DNA from: Plumapathes pennacea
Lineage: Eukaryota > Cnidaria > Anthozoa > Antipatharia > Myriopathidae
Length of the DNA: 64,000 nucleotides
NCBI GenBank assembly: GCA_964036295.1
Contig: OZ038466.1
Span: 6,380,501 to 6,444,500, forward strand
Reading direction: 5' to 3'
Position numbers and translations under genes: made by a program. The notes under the pieces were generated by a model. That model was given only the letters and a program-made list of their open reading frames with translations. It had not been told where the DNA came from and searched no databases. Positions 1-13,885 of the stretch are shown piece after piece; the stretch's first letter is position 1, and each line of letters begins with the position of its first letter.

Positions 1-2266
1 AAGGGGCAATGTTTGATGCGCATCTACTTTCTTCCTGCGCATCTGATTCAAACCGATTTACAGCTCCAACAAGAAAACTAAGAAACCAAACTCGGACATG
101 GACGACCTTCACGCGAGTGTAAACTCCAAAAAAGTTGTGTTTCCATATCAACAAACAAAATGGAACTCCAAATTTAGCAAGAGTCCTACTTTTTTGGACT
201 CCCATGACGTAGTTGGCTGATGTTCCTAAAACCGTTCCTAAAATTTCTTTCGTGCATAGCTGTTAACATTCAGTCTACCATCCTGATTTCAATAAAAAGT
301 GTGGTCAAGTAAGGAGGGCAAACAGGAAGGCATGAGTCTTCATCCCCAAGAACGTTTTTGACAATTTCATGCTTTTTGCTTACACAGCAGCCTGGTGTCG
401 CTATGCCAACCGCTATGAAATTGGCATCTCGAGAGGAACTGTTTGCCGTGTGCAAACAGGCGCCTTATGGAATATTGGGCCGAGGAGCTTGTCGCGTTGT
501 ATCGCACTGAACCCCTAATGATTTACCAGGATTAATGATGTGCGAAAGATGTTGTTTTCGGAAAACTTAGCATAAGGTGTTCCGTCTACGATTAGTGGAC
601 AAACGTTCGGCGAGATCAGTAAAGAAACCGCGCCTGATTACGTCTTACATCAAACAAGACCTTAAATTAAAATGTTCGGCGCAAATTTCGTTGGAGAAAG
701 TCGGAAAAAGCGAAAAAAATTCCCAAAATTTTCAAGGTTTGATTCGATGCAGACCGAATAGTGCATGCTGGACGAACAAGTTCGATAGCTTTTCAAGCTT
801 GCTTTATTAAAACTAGAGGTTGTTCTGTTTGCACAGAGCAGGCTCAACCGTTTTGTTTTGCCAGGCAGAAACAAATTAAATTCTGTGGTTAGTAACTTTT
901 TTTCGGCAAGCAATTCGCCATTTAGGGGCTGATGGATGTTGTCTTTGAGGCCGCAATTGGATTTACACGAGTCGCACCGGAACCACGCAAATTGCGTTCG
1001 TTTTCAAGACGATAAAGGCATCGATTATTTTTCCCATGTACGAAGAAGGCGACAAAGAAAGTGTGAAGCGTTGAATAATAGGATTGGCGGATTATATTGG
1101 ACAAAGCGTGTCGCTCGCGAAAAACAAAAAAACACCGCGATGAACAATAACGAAATTCCAAAGAGTCCAAAAGTACAAAATCTTGCAGCACCCAAAAAGA
1201 TCTCTTACGGACGAAATTACAATGAATTACTTGCGCTTTTGCCCCAGAAACAAAGAGTAGATTCACAGCCGAACATCAGTTCGAATTTATGTAATAACCT
1301 TTACATGAATAGAGAGCGTTGTCCCTTTGAATGTGGAAAAGACAGTTAAATGCTTCACGGATTAAAAACAAAGAGGTAAAGGAAGGCCAGTTGAAGCAGA
1401 AAATCCGTCAAGTGATAACTTGAGATTCTCAAGGGAACCGTTATATATTGCTATTCCGTGCCGAAGCAATATCCCTCCACGAAAATTACTACGTATCTTC
1501 CCTTATTTTCTCTATTTCTCACTTTCATTTGTTCTAACTCTGAATGCCGGTGCAGGCAAAGTGAGGGGTTCACAGCAAATACAGCTCATGGGAAACGTGC
1601 CATGCAAAGGCACAATCATAAAGCTGACTTCGATATCGCTCCTAAGCAATAAAGAATATTGCTCTTGCAAAGGCCAATGTTTGTAAGAAATGTATAGTCC
1701 TCCAAAGAAACTCGCGATATTTGAAAAACGAGGGCAACACTCAATGAAAAACATGGGTTGTTAATAAGCTGTCCGAAAAGCGATCGACAAGAATAGAAGT
1801 CAGAGCCCCGCTGAGTGGATGCAATACAGCTGACAGCTTTCCAATAGCTTCCCTGTTTTCTATCATCAGTTGATCTCACCAGTTGGTCAAGAATGACTAC
1901 GTAGCAGTAAATTGATATTCTGTTCACTGCCATTTTAGCTCGAGTACCGTTAATAGTTATATTAGTGCTTCTTCATGAACGAGCCTTGCCAGGTCAAAGC
2001 GACATATTACAACGCTCCTCTAACAGTTAATCAGTCTAAACGCAGTTAGAAAAGAAAACAGTGAGTTCAACAAACAATTATTCACCGCAGGACACGCCAT
2101 TACAATTCTTCACTTCTTGTCAAAATATTAGCAGTATTACCACTCGGGATATTAACTCTTGCTGCTTCTGTCCACGGACCCTGACTAACTACTCGAAGTA
2201 GAGACTATCGACTGAATCTGACTTATCCCTACCTAAGTAAAAATAAAAACATGATAGAACTCATAC
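1..2266. other. Mostly non-coding left edge
   Basis: No recognisable gene. The downstream exons (linker, membrane segment) of the Ig gene that starts at 3392 would be expected here on the minus strand, but I could not find one with a matching splice phase, so they may lie left of the window. Two plus-strand open frames (936-1349, basic, 137 aa; 1420-1686, 88 aa, with a hydrophobic stretch) have no recognisable domains and are not called as genes. Confidence 0.4.
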
Positions 2267-3392
2267 CTTGCACTTTCAAAACAATCGCTGTTCCTTGTAA
2301 CAACACAGTTTCTGACCCTCCACTTGACATCGTCTTACATCGATAGATCCCTGCATCGCCCAGCTCGATGTTTGAGATCAGAATCGCAGTTAAGTTGACC
2401 ATATGAAGACGGCGAGAGTATTTTGCATCCACGTGAGGTTTAAAGTTCATAAATTTGATGAAGATGGCGCTTTTGGTGCCGTTTTTCCTCCATTCTATGA
2501 GGTCTACTTTGTCTCCACTTGCCGATGCTTTCGTGTTGCAATTCAGGATTACATCTGAGCCAGTCTTAACAGTCTGCACGTTCGCGTTTCCCCCGCCTGG
2601 ATCATCGGAACTCGAGGACGAACTGCCCTGAACAAAACCTGAAAGACACGGCGGAAAATGTTGGCACAAGGACGAAGAGTTCTCCCCAGAAAAGAATTGA
2701 ACATAGCGAGACCGGTGACATGAGTTTGCGATCAGGAAACCTTTAAAATTGGGTGAGTGATAAATAAACCTGAATAGAGGCGATGATTTAGACCAATGCG
2801 TGGGTATTTTGCGTCTGTGTGTGTTTTATACAAAGAAACCCGCTGTGAAGTTTCTTGGTTTACGCTTTTAAGGACGCATTAGATCACGGGAGAACGATAA
2901 CAGTCGGCAATTCACTTCACTATCTCCAGAAATACGAGATGCAATCGGGCATATCTCGCGGTTTAGAGCACTATCAAACGGTTCAAGAAGCGAGGTTAAA
3001 TTGGACCGCCCGCGTCACCATCGGACCCTTAAAAGTACCTTAGAGAAGAAAGACTATCAGGATTTGTGATAGATAAGACAGAATTGAGTACTAAACAACG
3101 AGCAAGGCATCGAGGAAAACAACATTCGGCTAAGAAGATCTCGCGGTCTCCTCCGGAAATCAGAATATCCCGATGTCAGGACTTCATCAAGAGAAAGCCG
3201 GTCATAAATTCTCATTTCACCTGGACAAAGTCCTGAGTTTCACGGGGAGAAAAAATAGACTCTACGAACACAGCTCGCGCGAGAGAAGCATTTTCACTTC
3301 GCTCGCTTGAGGTGCGAAATTTTGACATGGACTCACTTACCTCTCTGTATCGTGCCCAACAGAACGAAAATCGAGATGAACCGCCTGATCAT
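2267..3392 (-). CDS. Partial gene: signal peptide plus V-type Ig domain
   Basis: Two exons fit together. Exon 1 (3341-3392) encodes MIRRFISIFVLLGTIQR, a signal peptide, and ends in phase 1 at a GTAAGTGAG donor. Exon 2 (2267-2638) begins after a TTTCAG acceptor in the matching phase and ends in phase 1 at GTATGA. It encodes a Ser/Gly-rich linker and one Ig domain with the expected framework: Cys in VILNCN, Trp in IEWRKNG, then NLTAILISNIELGDAGIYRC with the DxGxYxC signature. The product is a secreted or membrane Ig protein; the rest of the gene is not found in the window. Exon 1 has the same length (52 nt) and exit phase as the first exons of the receptor array at 28-49 kb, which suggests a shared superfamily plan but is not proof. 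I recognise no orthologue. The start was chosen because it opens a clean hydrophobic leader. Confidence 0.65.
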
Positions 3393-6300
3393 TGGGCCAG
3401 AAAATCTGAAGGCAAAACGAGACAGACGTGTTACTTTTCCATGGATGGCCTTGGTGCAGTGTAGTGGTCTACGTCCTTCTCTTTTCGGAAGAATCCGCTA
3501 CCTTTTGCACATGTTTGTGAAAAAAACACACATGAAACAAAAGATGTTCCTAAATCCGGCACACACCACGGCATTCAGGACGCGGTCTATAATTGCTAAA
3601 CTGACTAAATTGATACGCACTGTCACAACAAAGGGTAGATAGAAAAACGTGCGTCGGCCAATCAGAAGGCGCGAGAGCTCAATGATGACAAGTCAATTGA
3701 TCCCTAGACAGAATCCTTTGTTTGACGATAAACAAGCAGTCGCGGGTCGGAAAATTTATGAGTCACGGTGAACAAACCAGCGCGCAAATCGTTTCATGTT
3801 GTTCTGGGATGATTCAAATCGAATGCGCTCTTTGCCAAGAGCAGCGCGCGCTAGTGAAGTTGACGATGTCGTCACGTGGAACACATGTGTCTCTACAGGG
3901 AAATGTAACGCTATAAACCGCAGTATGAGTCATCGTTACCGAGCCCCGCCATGGGAGGTCCACATACAATTAACTAATTAAGACTTGATAGTTAGGCATT
4001 AAAAACCCGATTGAACATCCGGACAGAAAAAACATGTGTCATTTTTCCATGTGTCTCAAATGTTAGATAAACTTTAATTCTCCTCGTGCTTTTCAGTCTC
4101 AGTACATTTGGGATACACCCACTAAGACAAACGCCTATGCTAATTTCACACAAACCGCCCCCAGATCGGAACAAACAGACTGGTAATTACTTTTTGATTC
4201 TTTGAGATTGGAGTATGTGCTCGAGTTTGTAGCTAACTTGATGATCTGTGGGGCATGTATTCTGAGTCTCGCGAAAAATAACAAGAGTGGCAGAGGAAAA
4301 GCTGGGAACCTTTGCTCGACTAAATTCCTTGCTTTGAGTAAATAACATAACTCGGTCGCTCCGTTTCTGGATAAAACTCTGCAAACATTTTTACTGCAAA
4401 AACAATAGACAGGCTGTGAAAGTCAACAACAGTCGGTGTAAAAGCAACATGCGACTCTGATTGCATACAAGAACGATAATAGCCCATCACTCATAATTTA
4501 CACACCCACATACGAGCTCAACCGCCCCTTTTACACATTCCAAGTTTCGCTATTAAAGATATTTACTTCGCTACCTCACCCCCCCACCCCCCTCCCCCTC
4601 CAAACTTCGCTTGCTCAAACGTACTCTCGCACTTCTCAGTTCAATTGGTTCACTCTAGTAATACAACTCTCACTCGATCAGCCACTCATCACTTTCGCTC
4701 ACTCGCATTCATTCGCTGACACTCGCCCACTGACCACTCTCACATGTCACTATGAAGTGTGTCATCGTCTATTTTGTGAGAGGTGCCCTTTTAAAAGCCC
4801 TGCATGGCGACGGAACGTGGTTCGCAATTTTAATCTTTTGACATCTGTAAAATAAAATAACAGATTCCTTCTGTAAAAAAAAAATAAACGCATGCTGACG
4901 CAAATCGGTTTTCTTTCCCCTTTTCCCAACTTTCTTTACTGAATCTGAAGGTAGGCATTCAAAATATGCACCCCTGCGGGTGCAATACAGGACTTCCGAG
5001 TGCATCTTACGGCTAAGTGCCAGAAAATCAGGAAAAGGAGAAATATACACTAAGCACGACGCATATGGATGACGCAGAGGGATTCAAGTTTTTGTCCGGC
5101 TGTGGCTTTAGCGCGTCCAAAATAGCTCGTCAGCTGAACTTTTTGGGGCTCCGTTCTACTTCGAAACAGGCCACGGTAACCAGGAAACTGAGGACGGAGG
5201 CTGGTGCTTCTGTTGGCCGGGAGAAATCGGTGTGATGAGGAACAATACAGAAAAAGAAATAATGGCTCAGAATGAGTTGTGGGTCACCAGTAGCGATTCC
5301 CCGAGATGCGCCACAGTTATGATATTAGAACGGACCTGAATAGTAACGAAGGACTCCCAGGATACATGTTCAAATATAAGCGGAATGAAAAAAACAGCAA
5401 CAACAAATAGACTTATTGCCTGAAACGGGGTGAACGCTTGACCTCTTTGAGACCTAACTTCTCAGAAGTTCAAAGAACAATTTAGTGCCGACAAACGTGC
5501 AGACAAAGAGTCCAAGCAAATTATTCCAACTGGGGGGTGGGGAGGGCGGCGGGAGAATCTGAGGCCAAAAACCAGACTATGTAAACCCAAGCACAGAGGC
5601 GAGTGCACTTCCACCGCCGACGGAATTAAATCGGTCAAATTCTGGAACCAGAAATGGCGTTTCAGAGAGCCGCCAAATCTCAACAATTGTTTTAGAGGAA
5701 CATGCCAAAGGGCCTCTAGAAACTCGCACATGGATGGCTCAATTATAATCTTCACAGTCAATCCTAATATTAAATCTCTCGCTTCGTCACAATAAAACTG
5801 ATCATAATGTTTAGATACAACCTCTTCAGTTCCCCTATAGGCAGAGTGATGTTGCCAAATTCCAAAAGTGATAACACAGAAAGGTGTCAGTGTTCACTGT
5901 GATTTTTTTGCGTGTATATTCCAAACGCTTAGTAAGGAGATTTTCACCATTTTTGGTTGAAGAAAATCGGTCCTTGAGCGGAGAACACGAACTGAATGCG
6001 GAAAACCGCCAAAATACACTCAGAAGTTGACTATCAATTTGGAAACTGACCTGATACCAAAAGCAACTCACCAAACTAAAAAGAGTCTGTTTTTTTCCAT
6101 GGATTTAACCGCCCAGAGTGTGGGCCTCTTCCTCAACCACAAAGCCGACTAACACACAGATGTGTTATGAGCGATTTAACCGTCAGGTACACAAACCAAG
6201 CCAGTTGTTTCGTTAAAACTCGATGAGTAAAGCGTCTGAAGAACTACAAGCTACACACCTTGACCGACTTGTGCCTTCAGTCTGCTCAGTGGCGAAGACC

Positions 6301-9300
6301 CGACTAATGACCATTCTGACGCTTGACGCGTCGGATGTCGCTGGTCAAATATTAACAGCTGTGAGGATTTCTCGTTGCAGTCAACGATATAATGAGGAAT
6401 ATCGAGTTATCGTCACGAGAACTATGTAGAGCAAGAAAGCCTCGACCAACTTTCTAATACCACATTATGGTAAAAACCTAACTCGTTGGCACCGAGTGTG
6501 TTATAATCTTATCGACCTATAAGGTTGGGTAGCCGGATTAAGCACACAAGCCGTCTAATATTTTCACGTTCTGATGTGAGTAGAAAGAATTGTTATGGCT
6601 TGGCTTCACTGAAGGATAGTTTTATCAGCAGCTGAAATCTGAAACAAGTATCTTCAAGTTCGACTTCAGTTCAGAGGTAAGTAAAAGTGTACGTTATATT
6701 TTTTGGCTGACGTTCAATGATTTTCAATGATCTGCTTAGTAAGGCGTCTCCTGGTAAGGCTCAAGCTTTTCCGCACAACATTAAAAAAAATCACATCTCC
6801 GGTTTCAGTTATCTCGGGTCGCCTTATCGCTCAAAACCTTTCAGTTTTCAGTCATGGCTTTGGGCTTTTCGCTCGGAGTTTCGCTGTAGTTGTTTCATAA
6901 ATCACTATCAAAAAGATAAACGAAAGAAATAATCTTTCTTCGTCTTTCCCTCTCTTTGTGTTTTTGCTGAGAAGGGTACAGCTCTGAACTGAGCTCTTTA
7001 TTGGCTTATCTGCACCGAAGCATCCTCGGCGTGTTGGAGCCCGTTCATGCACACCTAAGCCCAGTGTACACAGTCCACTTTATCTCTGACTGACAGTTTT
7101 CGAGTGACGATCCCGCTCAGTAGCAATCTCAAATATGAACTGAGAAGCTACTATAAAAAGTTTGACAGGTCAGCCCAAGGGGCCGATTATGACTTGAGCA
7201 GTGATATCGAACGAATACTGCGGCAGTATATAATCTTTAAACACTTCCGTTCGGCCTAAACTCTGAGTCACGGCCGAAACGGCTTTCAGTTTGGTCGGTG
7301 GATACGTTTGCCAGACTTGTTGTTGGGATAAATGAGCTCGTGGGACTGTTTCTTGCCTACTCGACACATTCAGTACTGACAAACCACTGACTGCTTTCTT
7401 GAATAATGGGACGTCTACTACACAGCATTTGATCTACACGGCGCCACATGTCAATATATGAAGCGGCAAGCATGATCAGATTAAAATAACCACCGCTGTT
7501 ACTTTCTGTTTTTCCTGTCTCTAGTCGTCTGTTTTGTCATCTTTCTGAATGCCTTATTTATCTCCCACCCATCTGTTTAAAACCTGTTTCCGTTTTCTCT
7601 GTCCTTTTTCATAACTCGGTTTCTTTCCCTTTCATTTCATTTCTTCCCCTTATGACTGCTTTCTTTACCAACTCCACTTCCACCCCCTTTTCCCTCCTCT
7701 CTTTTCCCCGTTTCCTCCTTCTGTGCTTTTTTTCCACCTCTGTTTTCGCTCCAATTCCCTGACTCGGCTCTATCAGTCGTCACTCTGTGCAAATGTTGAA
7801 ATGAAGTGAGAAACCAAACTTTGCCATAAGACAACATGTACTCTGGCTCTCTGAACGTACAAACTCCTGAGCAAAGGTTAATGAAGCACAACGAGTCAGT
7901 TTATAGTGTTTGATTCATATCTTTCAGAGCTTCATATCTTTCCGGATATACAGCACAAACTCGAAAATGTCAACACACAATATGAAACTCCCAATATCGT
8001 GAAGTCCCTCCTTGTCGACACTGAGGGATCATTCTTTCAACCCAATCTTCAGTCCCTTTGTGTCAGCCTGGTCGTTGTCTGACCACAGTTATGCAGACTT
8101 GTTTCACGCACCACTGTACCCACCTGCACACACCCATCGCCCTCAAAAACGAACCAGCACCGTTTGCCATTCTACCGATATATATTTGTCAACGACGTCT
8201 CTTACCACACTATAACACACGCACGAACTCTTTGTCAGAGAAACACGAGTTATAGCGCTAAATATTAAATAACTGCTTCACGGGCGACATAAATCAAAGT
8301 TTCGACTGACTGACTATTGTTTGGAGTTTGAATGGAAAACAATTCAACACAAAGGTGATTGACGAGATGACGCTTGTGGCTTTGACTAGTTCCAATATCC
8401 ATTGTTCGCGACGTGACAACTTGTTTAACAGCAATGGAGGCATGAGGACGCGGACTAATCTATTGGTCAGAGTGTCAACCCGCCACAGAAAAAAAGCGGA
8501 AAACATTGGCCGCGTATCAGCAGCTGGACCGATCGTGTAGTTGAATGTGCTTGCAAACCTTATGTCGGACACTTGACCAGGTCTAGCCCTCAATGCCTGT
8601 ACCAGTATAACTAGTCAGGTTAACAGAATTCAAACGGTCATTCGTTGTGTACAATTCCAGTCGTAGCTGTGCGCGTGAGCTGTCATTTTTCCGACAATAT
8701 TTTGTGGAACTGAATCGGCCAAAGGTTTTACAACGATTGCCAGTTTGTAGTAAGGAGTTCATAAGAATTAATTTCTTCACTGAGCTTCACACTACAAAAG
8801 AGTCGGCTTAGCCAACTAGATTATGAAAGCTGATCACAAACCACGATTGCCTGATTCTTTTTTCAGTTGCACAAACAAGACCCCTTCGTTCATCGATCAG
8901 TTCTAGCAATTGCCGTGGTAATACACCACAATTACGTCACACAAGCATCTCAGTTACACCGATTAGTTTTCTCGGGCATCCAGCGAGTTTGTTGTGGCAA
9001 CTACTTTACATCCAACGAAGGCACAACACAGGAGTGATCAACACAACAAACTATTGCTAACAAAAAACAAGGTTCCTCGAAGTTTAGATTGGAACATTTC
9101 ATCCAATTGGTGCTTTATCAGCTCACTAATTGGATCATTTTTACCTAAGAAGAGCTTTTTACACGCTTGAGTCCACTGTAGTGACGAATCGTAGTCTCTG
9201 TGGTCCTCCACTCACAGCTGGAAGTACAACCCCAATTAACTATTACCACCGAAGAGCACCGAAATTAGCCTAAAACATGGCCACTTTCAACTATAAACTT

Positions 9301-12126
9301 TGTACTTGTAAACAGCTATGAAGTCTTCAAGCACAGCTTTGTCTTCATCATACCGCGTTCAACATAGTCTGGAAATAAATGCAACGCTTTGACCTAGTCG
9401 CTCTACAACCAGTGCACCCGGCATGTCGTTGACTATTCATAAGTACAACTCGCTTATAGCTTCCACGTGGTAATAGATTTTACTAGGACACTTGTTTGCT
9501 ACGGAAAAGTAACTTGAGAAATACCGTATGTTTCGGGTAACAGGAAGAGCGCGAAAGCGAGTTAGACCGGAGGGCAGGTTGTGAAGCGACGACCCAAATC
9601 GTCATTTTGTAAACTACTTTAATATAGTACTCACTTTTTACGAGAAGAAATCCACTCTTAAACTTGACTTCCTTTTGGTGCTTTAGTGACCAGCTGTCGA
9701 GGTAAAAAAAAAAACAACGATTAGTCGAGAGGTACAGTACTTCTGAAAGTGTAATAAAAACAAATAGGAACGACCTTGCCGTGGCTTGATATCAAAATAA
9801 ACCCTAAACCTGTGAGATCAGTCTTACCGCAAACGAAAAAGTACTGACAGAGGACAGCGACTTCGAAGACCACAAACTTTTATGAATTTCGTCCATAACT
9901 CACGGCTTGGGAGTTGTGTAAGTACTCCCGTAGCGTCTCTTGCAGATTGCAAGTGTTACGATCGTCCAAGGCTTTCAATGTAAATTTGACCAAGCTTATT
10001 AACATTGCCTGTGAATAACAAATTAGTCCAAACTCATTTGACCATGAATGAGTTGAAAGTGCTATCGCAAAAAAAAATGTAACTGAACTGAGAAGGGAAA
10101 AACTCCGCTCGTAAACTTTTCAATCTTTGATCACAATGCAAGCTGGAACAACTTAATGAATTTTTCATAGCCTCACGTCTATTAGCTCGTTTGTTTTGTT
10201 TCTAGTGCATTTATCAGGGCTACGGACAGACAATGCAATTCGCCAGAATAAATTAAGGTATATTTTGTCAGTTAAGGCTGGACAAATATTGATCCGAGTG
10301 AGCCATTTGATATAGTCTTGATACTGCATTTTCCCCTCAGTTTTTACAAAATGGCAAATTCTGAGGGGTACTGATTCGATGAGGGACGACTGGACTTGAG
10401 ATGGAAAATGACAACATCACAATAATTGTTATGATGACATTTGCTAATTAAAGTGTACTATAAATTCAGGCATAGCCTGATACACTTGCACATTTCATAT
10501 ATGCTTATACAATTGCAGCAATTTCTCACTGTCCTCTAGCCATGTTACTCTATGACCGGTCTTTGCATTTAGACCGGGTGAGACCATTTGTACTTATTAT
10601 TAAAATATGTATTTTATTGAATTAATCCTCAAGGCAATGACTAAGCCAAATTTCACAGGCAGTCCGTTTTCTGGTGAATCAGATGCCAAGTATAACCTCA
10701 TCAGTGAACCCTAATTCTCGCTACCTGACGCCGCAAGAAAAGTACGTCAATTCTGTTGGGAGAAGATTAAACAGTCTGTACTTCACAGCCCGGATGTCAG
10801 CACCAATAAGACATTGCCCGCCCTCACGCGATGACGGCTAGTAAATCGATTCACAACAAATAGAAACTTGATTCAAGGCCTTGAGAACAACTGACGCGAC
10901 ATAGGCTGATTAGCCCGAGTTCGAACGGGTTTGGTTAGTCTTATTAGCAACCCCTACTTAGTATGGACAAATGGCAGTAAAAAAGTACTACATTTGAAGT
11001 GTTGAGGGAAAAGATTCATTCTGTCAGATACCACAAACTGCTGAAACTGTAGGAAACTGACATACAGTTGGTCTGTGAAACAAAACCCCCACCGGCCCGA
11101 CGGACGTTGTGTAACACTAACATAAGGTACTACACGAGACCGGCTCCATCTGAGCAGAAACTTTAGTCCTTTCTGAAGGGTGAATTTGCTAAGCGGTTAT
11201 AGGAATTAAAAAACGAACCTGCCTTCCAATCGGCCCGCATATGAAAGAAAGGCTACACGCCCGGAAACCTCACTTGGTTGTAAGAACGGACTTTACGTCG
11301 AAAACCGAATGCGCCTCGTGTTTAAATTGATCCAACAAATATTCGATACTCGGCCAGCACGTGTTCCCCCGCAGTTCAACAACAACGCATATTAAATACC
11401 ACTCCCAACATATCTGTAAGGGAACTTCTAGTCCGTGACCACCAGCCTGTCAACACCGTAGAACACTTTTAGTTATCTTTATGTTAGCGACCTGCTATTA
11501 CCTGTCACCTTTCCTAATCACCACACATTTTCTTCTCTTAGTTTTGTCCTGATGATTAATGGTTCCATTAATTCTTATTTCCATTATGAAAGTTCCGTCT
11601 CCAAGGTAACCTAGAAAAGTGCAGTTTCCGCCCGCAAAATATAATGGAAGTCAAGTCACGAGTAAAGCCGAAAAAGAACGCGCAAAGCAATTCCGTTCTG
11701 CAGATGGTTCGAAAGCTAACACACTTGGTTATAAAGTAAAAACATGATTAATTTAGCGTAATCTTCAACTGCCAACTCTTGAGCTCAAGTGGTAAAGTTT
11801 CTCACCCTCGCTTTATAAGCAGCTGTCAAATACGGTAAGGAGAATCTAGCAGCTGATCCGGCAATGTTTCTGGAGGGACTACATGAAATCTCCGGGCCAA
11901 CCGCAAATATAAATGTCCCTTCGCCACGGATAAGTATAGAACACAGCATCTTTGATCGGCTATCATACCTTATTTGAATTTCATGAAACTAATTATATCA
12001 GAACATATTTAGATCATACACCATTAATATTTTTGTGCTATGAGCCGGCCGAACCCGTGAACTTCCCAAAATAACTTCAGCAAGGAAATGTCGCGCCACT
12101 GATCTGAGAATGGTATTCGTTTTGTT
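3393..12126. other. Gene desert, no supported gene
   Basis: About 8.7 kb without a supported gene on either strand. Open frames are under 100 codons and lack domains, and from 8.8 to 12.1 kb there is essentially no open frame of note. A CT-rich stretch lies around 4570-4740 and another at 7500-7740. I saw no tRNA, rRNA or clear transposon ends. Confidence 0.5.
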
Positions 12127-13198
12127 TTGATGCCTGCTTTGTTTCAGCCTAATCAGTACGAGGAATTGAGTGAAACACGACGTCTAAAGTCCTCGAAAGC
12201 TTTGCTATTAATCGTGTACGTGCTCAGGGATGATTCAGTTAAACGCCCGGGGGCAGTGGGCGTTTTCCAGACAACATGGTCATCAATACAACATAATTTG
12301 AAATTCAGATATTCTGATATTTTGAAAGCAACCAAAGGACTATTCCGCTCATTCTGGAATCGCCAGATCTCATGCCAAACATTCTGCAAGACCGCGCCCT
12401 AGCACTCTTGAGCTGCCGCTGGGGAAGGGGGAAGGTAAATGTCTTCTAATATGACAGCCAGCGAACTCCTCAAAGCGTTCATTTTGATCTCGCGTAATTT
12501 ATGAAAATGTAATCTTTATAATACGTACGTACGTTACACCTACATAGTAATATTAAATAAGCTGTTTTTGCCTAAATATCGCTTTCGATTCGTGGTTCAG
12601 TATCTGTGGATAATGAGCTCTGAAACTGTCGTCATCAGGCGTTCTTAATTAACTATACCAGAATGTCATGCGTTGCTAAATGTCCTGCGTCCAGTCTCAA
12701 AAAAGAGATTGTCAGAGCTGTGATCAAACAAGAACGGTCATTTGATCGTGTGATAGCTCGAAAGTTGTATACAATTTAATGATTTGGCTGGTTGTCAAGT
12801 TACAGCTGCAAGGCTAGTAAAAATATTGTTGCTTTTTCTTAAACTGTCCAAAATTTCTTGACAATTGCCGTGTTATAGCCCGTATTTAGACCATCTACTA
12901 CCCAAGTATGGTCTTTTTAGTGAACTGGCAAGTAAGGCAAAATATATAAAACAAAACCAAAACAAACAAACAAACAAACAAACAAACAAGAAAGGAACCG
13001 TGTTGTTTAAAAACGATAGTGAAAATGACAACGTCGGCGAACGAGGCATTGAAAAATCACCATAACAATCGAGTAGTTAGTTCCACAGCGAGTTGAGTCT
13101 GCTGTAGTACACTCAACATATTACGCAGGGGTTCCCGCCATTTGGCAATGAGAAGTAAAGCACCTATAACCCTATAACTGCGACCTCTTCTCTATAGT

Positions 13199-13480
13199 TT
13201 ACATCCTAGGTGCGCGGTATCGCTTCTGGTCCAAACATAGTCTATTCACAGTCAATCCGACATAACTGGGGCAACAACCGGACTCGTAAAATTCTTCGGG
13301 CTTACCTTTTAACTTTACCGGGCTGTGTACCATGTACACACTCTTCAAACCTGTAATCTCTCTTATGCTCTGGCGAAGGGCTAGCATTCGAAACGTCAGC
13401 CAATACATCATTGTGGAACTTCCGCATAAGCGACCGCCTTTAGTGTGACCGTGGAGTGGGTGGGTGGGGACGAGGCGCAC
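13199..13480. mobile_element. Retroelement 3' relic
   Basis: Contains GCGAAGGGCTAGCATTCGAAAC followed by GTCAGC-type sequence, read on the plus strand as a short degenerate peptide. A close relative (GAAGGGCTAGCGCTCGAAAC) occurs at 43313-43335 inside receptor unit 2. From memory this motif marks decayed non-LTR or Penelope-like elements in cnidarian genomes. No intact reading frame remains. Confidence 0.4.
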
Positions 13481-13751
13481 TTCCTATGATGCGCTACACG
13501 GGATGGTTCTATACCCAAAGGGATCTTTTTTGAAGCCTCAGGTATAACTAAGGGAGTAGAGAATTTTTTTTTTCTGGATTTTGAAGGGTCGGTAAAAACG
13601 CCTGGGGAAACGGGGCATAGGGTCTAAACCTCTGTCTCTCGACTTTTTGAAGTCTTCGCACTTCACGTTGCCAGTGTCGCGGGCGGTTTCTCTAGACGTT
13701 TCCTGTTCGTGTTGAAAGTCTGAGCGGAGCCTCCCCATACAATGCTGTATT

Positions 13752-13885
13752 CAAGCCCTCACCCCCTCTCCCCCAGGAAGTGGTCGCTTACGGGAATCTG
13801 TCACTGATAGGAGGACTAAACCGGATCCAGCCCTCACCCCCTCTCCCCCAGGATCCAGCATACAACTAAACCGGATCCAGCATAC
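13752..13885. repeat. Short direct repeats
   Basis: The stretch AGCCCTCACCCCCTCTCCCC occurs at about 13755 and again at about 13829, and ACTAAACCGGATCCAGC occurs twice (about 13815 and 13866). A small local duplication in otherwise unique DNA. Confidence 0.6.
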
